DNA from: Roseobacter sp. GAI101
GTDB taxonomy: Bacteria > Pseudomonadota > Alphaproteobacteria > Rhodobacterales > Rhodobacteraceae
NCBI RefSeq assembly: GCF_000156335.1
Contig: NZ_DS999213.1
Coordinates: 2,342,995-2,390,726, forward strand
Length of the DNA: 47,732 bases
Direction of reading: 5' to 3'
Part shown: one piece after another, positions 1 to 6,810 of the stretch
How the letters are laid out: each line of letters begins with the position of its first letter
Numbering within the stretch: the stretch's first letter is position 1
Notes under the pieces: model-generated
What the model was told of the DNA's origin: nothing
Seen by the model: the letters and a program-made list of their open reading frames with translations, nothing else
Databases searched by the model: none
Position numbers and translations under genes: made by a program

Positions 1-26
1 CGAGGATTTTGATCCATTTGGAAGGG

Positions 27-1199
27 TTAAGGGCGTTCGATCGCGATGGCCGTGCCTTCGCCTCCGCCGATGCAGATGGCCGCGACGCCGCGCTTGAGGC
101 CCCGTTTTTCAAGTGCATTCAGCAGTGTGACGATGATTCTGGCACCTGAAGCACCGATTGGGTGGCCAAGCGCGCAGGCACCGCCGTTGACGTTCACGAT
201 ATCATGGGACAGCCCCATCTCGTGCATGAAGGCAAGCGGGACCACGGCGAAGGCTTCGTTTACCTCCCACAGATCGACGTCTTCCTTTTGCCAGCCCAAA
301 CGGTCCAGCAGTTTTTGTGCCGCAGGAACAGGTGCCGTGGTGAACAGGCCGGGGGCCTGGGCATGGCTGGCGTGGCCCATGATGTGGGCGCGGATGGTCA
401 GCCCCTGATCAAGCGCCGCCTGTTCAGAGGCCAGCACCAACGCTGCAGCACCATCGGAGATCGATGAGGAATTGGCGGCCGTGACAGTACCGCCCTCGCG
501 GAATGCGGGTTTGAGTTGGGGGATCTTTTCGGGACGCGCATTGGCGGGTTGTTCGTCGGCAGTGATTGTTGTGCTGCCCTTGCGAGATGTCACGTCCAGC
601 TTGGCAATTTCACCATCGAAGGCCCCCGAAGACTGCGCCTTGAGCGCGCGCGACAGGGAGGCGAGCGCATAATCATCCTGAATGGTGCGGGTGAACTGAT
701 AGGTTTCTGCACAGTCTTCAGCAAACGTACCCATCAGACGGCCCTTGTCGTAGGCGTCTTCAAGGCCGTCAAGGAACATGTGGTCAATCACCTGGCTATG
801 GCCCAAACGCGCGCCGCTGCGCATTTTCGGCAAGACGTAGGGTGCGTTCGTCATGCTTTCCATGCCACCTGCAACCATCACATTCGTCTGGCCAAGCGCG
901 ATCTGGTCAAAGGCGATCATCGCGGCTTTCATGCCGGACCCGCACATCTTGTTCAACGTGGTGGCCGGCACCTCTTCGCCCAGACCTGCCTTGAAACCTG
1001 CCTGACGTGCCGGTGCCTGGCCCTGGCCTGCGGGCAGAACACAGCCCATCAGCACCTCGTCCACGGTCTTGGCCCCTGCCCCGTCAAGGGCGGCCTTGAT
1101 CGCGTGGCCGCCCAGATCGGCAGCAGTCATGTTGGCAAAGACACCTTGGAATCCGCCCATCGGCGTGCGCGATGCCCCTGCAATAACGACCTTGTTCAT
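27..1199 (-). CDS. Thiolase family protein (acetyl-CoA C-acetyltransferase)
   Basis: A 390-residue thiolase that condenses two acetyl-CoA to acetoacetyl-CoA or cleaves 3-ketoacyl-CoA, in the cytosol. The family's catalytic elements are all visible: the nucleophilic cysteine in NKMCGSGM (Cys86), the histidine in GHPIGASG (His346) and the second cysteine in CIGGGEGTA (Cys376). The frame stays open far upstream, but family homology starts at MNKVVIAGASRTP, so I place the start at 1199, behind an AG-rich stretch (GGGGAGGGTTC). It is divergent from the STAS gene with 88 bases between. Whether it serves polyhydroxybutyrate synthesis, fatty-acid breakdown or another route cannot be told, because the gene ends near the window edge and no partner reductase is visible. 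Confidence 0.93.
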   Translation of the reverse strand: MNKVVIAGASRTPMGGFQGVFANMTAADLGGHAIKAALDGAGAKTVDEVLMGCVLPAGQGQAPARQAGFKAGLGEEVPATTLNKMCGSGMKAAMIAFDQIALGQTNVMVAGGMESMTNAPYVLPKMRSGARLGHSQVIDHMFLDGLEDAYDKGRLMGTFAEDCAETYQFTRTIQDDYALASLSRALKAQSSGAFDGEIAKLDVTSRKGSTTITADEQPANARPEKIPQLKPAFREGGTVTAANSSSISDGAAALVLASEQAALDQGLTIRAHIMGHASHAQAPGLFTTAPVPAAQKLLDRLGWQKEDVDLWEVNEAFAVVPLAFMHEMGLSHDIVNVNGGACALGHPIGASGARIIVTLLNALEKRGLKRGVAAICIGGGEGTAIAIERP

Positions 1200-1287
1200 T
1201 TTGAACCCTCCCCGGAAAATGATCACCAAATGGTAAGATATGAGCGCTATTCCAACAGGTAACGCAATATACCTTTGGGACGAGCAT

Positions 1288-1629
1288 ATGAAACTCTCAG
1301 CCAGAACAGAAGAGCTGCTGCAGATTGTTACGGTGATAGATGACCGAATTGATGCCGCTGTTGCGCTTGAGTTCAAGGAAACCATGCGCCAATTGACGGA
1401 TGGCGCGCCCGATACGGTCATCCTTGACCTAAGCCGGGTAACCTTCATCGATTCAAGCGGGCTTGGGGCGATCGTTGCCACCATGAAATATCTGGCCCCG
1501 GGGCGCACGCTGGTATTGGCCGGTCTCACCGGACCGGTTGATCGCGTCTTTCGCCTGACCCGCATGGACAGCGTCTTTACCTTGTATCCCACATTGGAAG
1601 CTGCCGTTCATGATCAAGCACTGCAATGA
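1288..1629 (+). CDS. STAS-domain anti-sigma factor antagonist (RsbV/SpoIIAA-like)
   Basis: A 113-residue single STAS domain. The motif FIDSSGLGAIV (residues 53-63) carries the serine that cognate kinases phosphorylate in RsbV/SpoIIAA proteins (Ser56 or Ser57). An ATG at 1240 is also in frame, but the STAS fold begins near MKLSARTEE, so 1288 is preferred. The next gene, an ATPase of the RsbW type, follows after 3 bases. The pair therefore looks like the antagonist and kinase halves of a partner switch, in which unphosphorylated antagonist sequesters the kinase and frees its target. No sigma factor, phosphatase or other target gene is visible nearby, so the output is unknown. Confidence 0.88.
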   Translation: MKLSARTEELLQIVTVIDDRIDAAVALEFKETMRQLTDGAPDTVILDLSRVTFIDSSGLGAIVATMKYLAPGRTLVLAGLTGPVDRVFRLTRMDSVFTLYPTLEAAVHDQALQ

Positions 1630-1632
1630 TCG

Positions 1633-2106
1633 TTGAAACCCCGGAAGCAACCAGTGGCCGACACTCCAGCCCCCACATTCGCATTCGAGCAAACCCTTGA
1701 CGGGACCCAGGAGGCGGTCAGGGGCGCGCTTGCCTTTTTTCTGAACCGGCTTGCCCCTTTGAACCTGTCGGACGATGCGCGTGACACAATCGAACTGGTG
1801 GTGGCCGAAACGCTCAACAACATTGTGGAGCATGCGTTTTGCGATCACCCGCAACCCGGCTTCATTTGGATCAGGTGCCACTACCGGTCTGGCGACTTGC
1901 ATCTGCGTATCACCGATTTTGGAAACGCGATGCCTGATAGGGCATTGCCCCAGCCCAAGAAATTCGACGCGGCGTCGCCCGTTTCTGACCTGCCGGAGGG
2001 CGGATTTGGCTGGAACCTGATCCATGAATTGACCGGTGATGTATCGTACGCCCGAAGCGGGCCGATGAACATAATCAACATGCGCATCCCCGTCGGGGCG
2101 CACTGA
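1633..2106 (+). CDS. RsbW-like serine-protein kinase / GHKL ATPase
   Basis: A small GHKL ATPase of up to 157 residues without a histidine-kinase dimerisation domain, as in anti-sigma kinases RsbW/SpoIIAB. Counting from the first possible start, the N-box is ETLNNIVEHAF (59-69), the ATP-lid region contains DFGNAMP (95-101), and the glycine-rich G2 box is EGGFGWNLI (122-130). The only in-frame starts are TTG at 1633 and GTG at 1654; the GTG has a GGAAG six bases upstream and may be the real one, giving 150 residues. It directly follows the STAS gene and is presumably co-translated. By family, it would phosphorylate that STAS protein and bind a target; the target is not identifiable here. Confidence 0.85.
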   Translation: MKPRKQPVADTPAPTFAFEQTLDGTQEAVRGALAFFLNRLAPLNLSDDARDTIELVVAETLNNIVEHAFCDHPQPGFIWIRCHYRSGDLHLRITDFGNAMPDRALPQPKKFDAASPVSDLPEGGFGWNLIHELTGDVSYARSGPMNIINMRIPVGAH

Positions 2107-2292
2107 CACCGCACCGAAGCCCTGAGATCTGAAACGGAACTGCCCGCACGCGCTGGCTTGGCTGCGCTCGGAAACCACGAACTGCCCAGTCTGCCTTATT
2201 GGTTCGCGATAATACCCTGAAACTGCCTTATACGCATCACAGTTTTGCCGCGCTTGGCCGTCAGGTTGGGACTCGTAGCTGCATATGGCTTC

Positions 2293-2339
2293 CCTCAACG
2301 TCGCGTTTCATAGCCCCCACCCAGTGCGTGACGTTGAGG
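2293..2339. promoter_or_regulatory. Inverted repeat upstream of the gamma-glutamyltransferase gene
   Basis: The 321-base gap 2107-2427 has no gene I can support. Its one structured element is an inverted repeat with arms at 2293-2305 and 2327-2339, including a perfect 10-base arm CCTCAACGTC / GACGTTGAGG, extended inward by three pairs (one wobble) around a loop of about 21 bases. It lies 89 bases before the ggt start and 186 bases after the ATPase stop. There is no T tract, so it is more likely an operator or mRNA structure than a terminator. This is inference. Confidence 0.45.
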
Positions 2340-2427
2340 ATTTACCCCCCGTAAAATAATTGGCACTCTGGCCAGCCGCACGCTAGGTTCCTGCAGAACA
2401 GTCATCTGCAACAGGACCTTACCCGAT

Positions 2428-4005
2428 ATGCGCGATTTCCAACTTCCCGGGCGTTCGCCCGTTTTGGCAAAAAACGGCATGTGTGCCACATCACATCCCT
2501 TGGCGGCGAAAACTGCCCTGAACATTCTTGAGCGGGGCGGCAATGCCATGGACGCCGCCATTGCCGGGGCGGTTCTGCTGGGCATTTGCGAACCCCAGAT
2601 GACCGGAATTGGTGGCGATTGCTTTGCGCTCTACTCTCCCGCGGGCAGTGACGAAGTGCACGCCCTGAACGGATCAGGCCGCGCACCCAAGGCCCTTGAT
2701 GCGAGCATCCTGCGCGATGCCGGTGAAAAAACCGTGCCATTGCAAAGCGCCCATGCGGTCACTGTACCCGGCGCGATTGATGCGTTTTGCCATCTGTCCG
2801 AGAACCTCGGCACGCTGGGGCTGGATGTGATTCTGGCACCTGCGATCCACTATGCCGACGCAGGCGTGCCCGTCGCCCCGCGCGTGTCCTTTGACTGGGC
2901 CAACGATGCGGGCACGCTGCAAGGCAAAGCGCGCGATTTCTTTCTGGTCGACGGCAAGGCACCGCAGGTCGGGTCCGTCTTTCGCGCGCCCGGCCAGGCC
3001 GAAGTGCTGCGCCGCATCGCCAAGGATGGTCGCGACGCCTTCTACACCGGAGAGATCGCAGAAGACATGATCGCCGCGCTGACTGCGCGTGATGGCAAGC
3101 ATACCGCAGAGGATTTTGCCAATGTCAGCTGCACCAAGGGCGACCCGATCGCGACGACCTACGGCGGCGTCGAGGTGCTGGAACATGCCCCGAACGGGCA
3201 TGGGGCGACCGCGCTGCTGCTACTGAACATTCTGTCGCATTTCGATATCGCGTCGATGGACCCCTTCGGGGCCCAGCGTCTGCACATCGAAGCGGAAGCA
3301 ACCAAACTGGCCTATGATGCGCGCAACCGCTTTTTGGGCGACGCCGATTACACCACACGGCTGGCTCACATGCTGGACCCGATGACAGCGCAAAAACTGG
3401 CAGAGCTGATTGACCCCAACAAGGCGATGGCCAATCCTGCCCAACTGTCCGAAGCCGTCCACAAGGATACGATCTACATCACCGTCGTGGACAAGGACGG
3501 CATGGCCGTGTCCTTGATCTATTCGATCTTCCATGGGTTCGGCTCCGGGATCGCGTCGGATAAATTCGGTATCCTTCTGCAAAACCGTGGCGCTGGCTTT
3601 ACCCTTGAAGAAGGCCACGTGAACGAGATGAAAGGCGGCAAGCGGCCCATGCATACCATCATTCCCGGCATCATCCGGCAAGATGGCAAGGTGCAGATGC
3701 CCTTTGGCGTGATGGGCGGGGCGTATCAGCCCACGGGTCACGCGCGACTGGTCAGCAACCTGACCGATTTCGGGATGGATCCGCAGGCCGCGATTGATGC
3801 ACCTCGCGCGTTTTCAGACAAGGGTGTGCTGAATGTCGAACGCGGTTATGGCGACGACGTGCGCGCCAAGCTCGTCGAAATGGGCCACAACGTCGAAATC
3901 CCGAGAACCGCCATTGGCGGTGCGCAGGCGATCAAGCTGCGCAGCGACGGCGTGCTGGAGGGGGCAAGCGATCCGCGCAAGGATGGCTGCGCTTTGGGCT
4001 ACTAG
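2428..4005 (+). CDS. ggt: Gamma-glutamyltransferase family protein
   Basis: A 525-residue protein of the gamma-glutamyltranspeptidase family (Ntn-hydrolase fold), which cleaves or transfers the gamma-glutamyl group of glutathione and related amides after self-cleavage into two subunits. The start of the predicted small subunit is in KDTIYITVVDKDG; Thr348 aligns with the catalytic threonine of E. coli GGT (TTHYSVVDKDG). The glycine-rich stretch MGGAYQPTGHARLVSN near the C-terminus also fits. Unlike E. coli GGT there is no N-terminal signal peptide, so the protein is probably cytosolic, as for many alphaproteobacterial members whose substrates are unknown. It is a single-gene unit, convergent with hspQ. 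Confidence 0.92.
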   Translation: MRDFQLPGRSPVLAKNGMCATSHPLAAKTALNILERGGNAMDAAIAGAVLLGICEPQMTGIGGDCFALYSPAGSDEVHALNGSGRAPKALDASILRDAGEKTVPLQSAHAVTVPGAIDAFCHLSENLGTLGLDVILAPAIHYADAGVPVAPRVSFDWANDAGTLQGKARDFFLVDGKAPQVGSVFRAPGQAEVLRRIAKDGRDAFYTGEIAEDMIAALTARDGKHTAEDFANVSCTKGDPIATTYGGVEVLEHAPNGHGATALLLLNILSHFDIASMDPFGAQRLHIEAEATKLAYDARNRFLGDADYTTRLAHMLDPMTAQKLAELIDPNKAMANPAQLSEAVHKDTIYITVVDKDGMAVSLIYSIFHGFGSGIASDKFGILLQNRGAGFTLEEGHVNEMKGGKRPMHTIIPGIIRQDGKVQMPFGVMGGAYQPTGHARLVSNLTDFGMDPQAAIDAPRAFSDKGVLNVERGYGDDVRAKLVEMGHNVEIPRTAIGGAQAIKLRSDGVLEGASDPRKDGCALGY

Positions 4006-4014
4006 AGCGACCAT

Positions 4015-4043
4015 GGGAAGGCTGCGTGCAAGCGCGCCTTCCC
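4015..4043. terminator. Hairpin between convergent ggt and hspQ
   Basis: GGGAAGGC and GCG on the left pair with CGC and GCCTTCCC on the right, with one bulged T and a TGCAAG loop, giving an 11-pair GC-rich stem. It fills the 40-base gap between the two convergent stop codons. Neither strand has a proper T tract after the stem, so it may end transcription poorly or act mainly as a 3' stabiliser. Confidence 0.5.
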
Positions 4044-4045
4044 GC

Positions 4046-4372
4046 TTAGTTCAGTTGGAAATGCAGCGGATAGGCACCGTCGGTGAACGGGCCGAACAGA
4101 TCGGGGATATCCGGATGATCGACAGGTTCGCCGGAATAGTCCGCCACCAGGTTCTGTTCAGAGACATAAGCGACGTAATAGCTTTGGTCATTTTCGGCCA
4201 GCAGGTGATAGTAGGGCTGATCCTTGACCGGGCGGCTTTCCTCGGGAATCGCCTCGTACCATTCGTCGGTGTTGGCAAATTCAGGGTCCACGTCAAAGAT
4301 CACCCCCCGAAAGGGATGTTTCTTGTGCCGCACGACCTGGCCCAGATGATATTTTGCGCGTGTTCTAATCAT
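4046..4372 (-). CDS. hspQ: Heat shock protein HspQ
   Basis: A 108-residue HspQ/YccV family protein. The signature region is YHLGQVVRHKKHPFRGVIFD near the N-terminus, followed by DPEFANTDEWYEAIP and PYYHLLAENDQ; E. coli HspQ has the matching G-x-x-V-RH, G-VVD-DP and PWYH segments. In E. coli HspQ binds hemimethylated DNA, is heat induced, and acts as a specificity-enhancing factor and substrate of Lon. The frame continues upstream, but MIRTRAKYHLGQ matches the family start, so 4372 is chosen. It stands alone, divergent from the AEC carrier gene. No heat-shock promoter could be recognised with confidence. Confidence 0.92.
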   Translation of the reverse strand: MIRTRAKYHLGQVVRHKKHPFRGVIFDVDPEFANTDEWYEAIPEESRPVKDQPYYHLLAENDQSYYVAYVSEQNLVADYSGEPVDHPDIPDLFGPFTDGAYPLHFQLN

Positions 4373-4456
4373 GACATTGAAGCACCTATCCATCGTTAGT
4401 AGTCGCTTCAAGGGGCATTTGTCCAATCACGGTAGTCGAATCATAGGAAACAGTTT

Positions 4457-5338
4457 GTGAACCTGACGTTAACAGTGCTCGAAATCGTGGCCCCGGTCTT
4501 TCTTTTGGCAGGCATCGGCTTTGCTTGGGTAAAGCTTGGATTTGAATACCGCATCCAGTTCGTGACCCAACTGGCCATGACCCTGTCGGTTCCGTGTCTG
4601 ATCTTCGTGTCCCTGATGAACACCCAGATTGATCCCGCCGCCCTCACGGCCCTGTCACTGGCCACGGTCGTGACCTATGGCGGCGTTACGATCGGGGCAG
4701 CCCTGCTGGTTCGGGCGCTTGGACTGAACCGGCGGACCTATCTGGCCCCGCTGATTTTCGGCAACACCGGAAATCTGGGCCTGCCGCTGGCGCTTTTCGC
4801 CTTCGGTGATCTCGGTCTTGGCTATGCCGTCGTGGTCTTTGCCATCATGGCGATCTGGTCTTTCACCTTTGGCATCTGGCTGGTGGCTGGTGCGGGATCC
4901 TTCGGCAAAGTCATGCGCGAACCCTTGGTCTGGGCCACGCTGTTGGGGGCGCTGTTTCTGGTGCAGGACTGGCAGACGCCAAAATTCCTGACCAACACCC
5001 TAAGCCTGCTGGGGCAGATGGCGATCCCGATGATGCTGATCACCCTTGGCGTCGCCGTCGCGCGCCTGTCCCCCGGGGGGATCGGGCGGGCCGTCGTGCT
5101 GTCAGCGGTCAAGCTGGCGATCTGCGTGGGCATTGCATGGGCGGCCGGGCTTTACTTTGATCTCGACCGCGTCGCCTTTGGGGTGCTGGTGCTGCAGGTC
5201 GCAACGCCTGTTGCGGTGACTTCCTATCTTCTGGCTGAAAAATACGGGGCCGATGCGCAGTCCGTCGCCGGATTGGTTGTCGCCTCGACCTTGATGTCGG
5301 TGGCGGCTTTGCCGGTCTTGCTGGCGTTTTTGCTCTAA
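4457..5338 (+). CDS. AEC family transporter
   Basis: A 293-residue inner-membrane protein of the auxin efflux carrier family, a bile acid/AEC-type secondary transporter. Hydrophobic segments run through the whole length, with a family-like VPCLIFVSLMNTQID in the first part, NTGNLGLPLALFAFGD in the middle and PVAVTSYLLAEKYGAD near the end; bacterial relatives carry malonate, malate or other organic acids. It starts with GTG at 4457 behind AGGAAACA. The substrate cannot be assigned from sequence. It lies in the same direction as the following lipoprotein gene but is separated by 72 bases, so co-transcription is uncertain. Confidence 0.9.
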   Translation: MNLTLTVLEIVAPVFLLAGIGFAWVKLGFEYRIQFVTQLAMTLSVPCLIFVSLMNTQIDPAALTALSLATVVTYGGVTIGAALLVRALGLNRRTYLAPLIFGNTGNLGLPLALFAFGDLGLGYAVVVFAIMAIWSFTFGIWLVAGAGSFGKVMREPLVWATLLGALFLVQDWQTPKFLTNTLSLLGQMAIPMMLITLGVAVARLSPGGIGRAVVLSAVKLAICVGIAWAAGLYFDLDRVAFGVLVLQVATPVAVTSYLLAEKYGADAQSVAGLVVASTLMSVAALPVLLAFLL

Positions 5339-5410
5339 GTTTTTGGTGGGCGATCCTGCGGAAATCTGGTAAGCTGATCGTTAATAAAAAACGAAAAGAG
5401 CGAGAGGCAA

Positions 5411-6001
5411 ATGAGCAGAACCTTTTGCGCCCTGATAATTGCAGTGCTTTTGGCATCATGTAGTGGCGGCCCTACCAGCGCCCCACGAAACCTTGATAAT
5501 GCCTGTGCGATTCTCAAGGAGCGCCCAGAATACTACAAGGCTTTCCGCGCGACCGAGCGCCGTTGGGGTGTGCCTGTGCATGTCCAGATGGCGACGATCC
5601 ATCAGGAAAGCAAATTCATCGCAGACGCGCGCACGCCGTTTCGCTATGTGATCGGCGTCATTCCGATGGGTCGGCAATCAAGTGCATTCGGCTACGGTCA
5701 GGCGCTGGATGCGACGTGGGATGAATACCTGTCCGAGACCGGCAAACGGTCAGCCAAGCGTGACCGGATCAGGGACGCGTCGGATTTCATGGGATGGTAC
5801 ATGACCAAAAGCCGCGCGAAAAACGGTATCGCGCTGCATGATGCACGCAACCAGTACCTTGCCTATCACGAGGGCAACACCGGCTTTTCGCGTCAAAGTT
5901 ATAACGGCAAGCCGTGGCTTGTGACCGTGGCCAGCAAGGTACAGCAGCGCGCAGACATGTACCAAGGCCAGATCGCAGGCTGCCGCCTGAGCCGCTGGTG
6001 A
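5411..6001 (+). CDS. Lipoprotein with transglycosylase SLT-like domain
   Basis: A 196-residue predicted lipoprotein. The N-terminus is a lipoprotein signal peptide with lipobox LLASC, so Cys17 would be acylated. The body resembles lysozyme-like SLT transglycosylases: VQMATIHQESKFIADAR holds a candidate catalytic glutamate (Glu66), followed by AFGYGQALDATWDEYL, equivalent to the family's G-x-x-Q stretch, and a later YLAYHEGNTGFSR. It probably acts on peptidoglycan from a membrane anchor. The start follows GAGAGGCAA. A strong hairpin terminator lies directly behind the stop codon. Confidence 0.86.
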   Translation: MSRTFCALIIAVLLASCSGGPTSAPRNLDNACAILKERPEYYKAFRATERRWGVPVHVQMATIHQESKFIADARTPFRYVIGVIPMGRQSSAFGYGQALDATWDEYLSETGKRSAKRDRIRDASDFMGWYMTKSRAKNGIALHDARNQYLAYHEGNTGFSRQSYNGKPWLVTVASKVQQRADMYQGQIAGCRLSRW

Positions 6002-6008
6002 AATAAAA

Positions 6009-6039
6009 AAAGGCCCGAAGGGATCACCTTCGGGCCTTT
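6009..6039. terminator. Bidirectional Rho-independent terminator
   Basis: A perfect 13-base inverted repeat, AAAGGCCCGAAGG / CCTTCGGGCCTTT, with a five-base loop, sits between the convergent SLT lipoprotein and lolA genes. On the plus strand the stem ends in TTT and then GGTTTATTA; on the minus strand it runs into a T-rich tract (TTTTTTTATTT), making it strongest for lolA. Confidence 0.9.
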
Positions 6040-6045
6040 GGTTTA

Positions 6046-6651
6046 TTAGCGGCTTGCCCGCGCCGGTGACTTGCTGACATCGAACAACGAATTCGGCAGG
6101 CTGACACCTTTTTGCATATCCCCCAGAACCACGGTCGTCTGATCGCCGTTGCCATTGTTGATGATCCACTGGCGCAGCTCGATCGGGTTGTCGGTGAACT
6201 TTAGTTCAATATTCCCATATTCGGGATGCTGCGGATCCTGCGCACGTACGGTGGTTGCCGTGCCGTCATAGCTGTGCCCCGTGACCATCCGCGCCTGCCC
6301 CAGGTTCACATTCGCCGCCAAGATGATCGACAGCGGGGTTTTGGACAAAGGATAAGTCTCGGCTGGCTGGTTGGACTTCTTGTCGTAGATCACAACGGTG
6401 TTGCTGCCCGCGATCACGATGCCTGAATCGGGCGCGTTGTATTCAAAGCGCACCTTGCCGGGACGCTTGATGTAGATCGTCCCAGTGCTGATCGACCCGT
6501 CATCATTGATCTGGGTAAAGTCGCCCTTGGCGGTCTTCATCGCGTTGAGATACTTGGAAATCGCACCCAGCGATAATTGCTCGGCTGTTGCTGGCAGTAC
6601 AGAAGCCAAGCCAAGGCCCAAGGCCAGAACGGTGGTGGTCACAAAACGCAT
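6046..6651 (-). CDS. lolA: Outer-membrane lipoprotein carrier protein LolA
   Basis: A 201-residue periplasmic chaperone that accepts lipoproteins from the LolCDE complex and shuttles them to the outer membrane. A signal peptide precedes a likely cut after ALA-type residues (PATAEQ, near residue 23). The LolA fold is recognisable from AMKTAKGDFTQINDDGS, GTIYIKRPGKVRFEYNAP, and VVIYDKKSNQPAETYPLSKT. The gene is downstream of ftsK in the same direction, as in many Rhodobacterales, but a terminator lies between, so lolA probably has its own promoter in the 159-base gap. Confidence 0.95.
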   Translation of the reverse strand: MRFVTTTVLALGLGLASVLPATAEQLSLGAISKYLNAMKTAKGDFTQINDDGSISTGTIYIKRPGKVRFEYNAPDSGIVIAGSNTVVIYDKKSNQPAETYPLSKTPLSIILAANVNLGQARMVTGHSYDGTATTVRAQDPQHPEYGNIELKFTDNPIELRQWIINNGNGDQTTVVLGDMQKGVSLPNSLFDVSKSPARASR

Positions 6652-6755
6652 CTGAGTATTCCTATCGTTATTTCAGTGCCGTCCCTCAGACATAGGCGGT
6701 GCCTTGGTGATATGCGATATCACGCGGCAGATTATCGCCCGTTCCAGCTGGAAAC

Positions 6756-6787
6756 GAAAAAGGGTTGGCCTGTTCCCAGACCAACCC
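6756..6787 (-). terminator. Rho-independent terminator of ftsK
   Basis: Read on the minus strand, GGGTTGGTCTG pairs with CAGGCCAACCC (11 pairs including one G-U) around a four-base loop, followed immediately by TTTTT. It begins 24 bases beyond the ftsK stop codon and separates ftsK from lolA. Confidence 0.9.
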
Positions 6788-6810
6788 CGCACATCTGCAC
6801 TTCGTTCCGC

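Noticed and set aside
1200..1592. N-terminal extension of the thiolase by 131 residues
   Set aside because: It runs antisense through the STAS gene and lies outside the thiolase fold; family members start at the MNKVV position.
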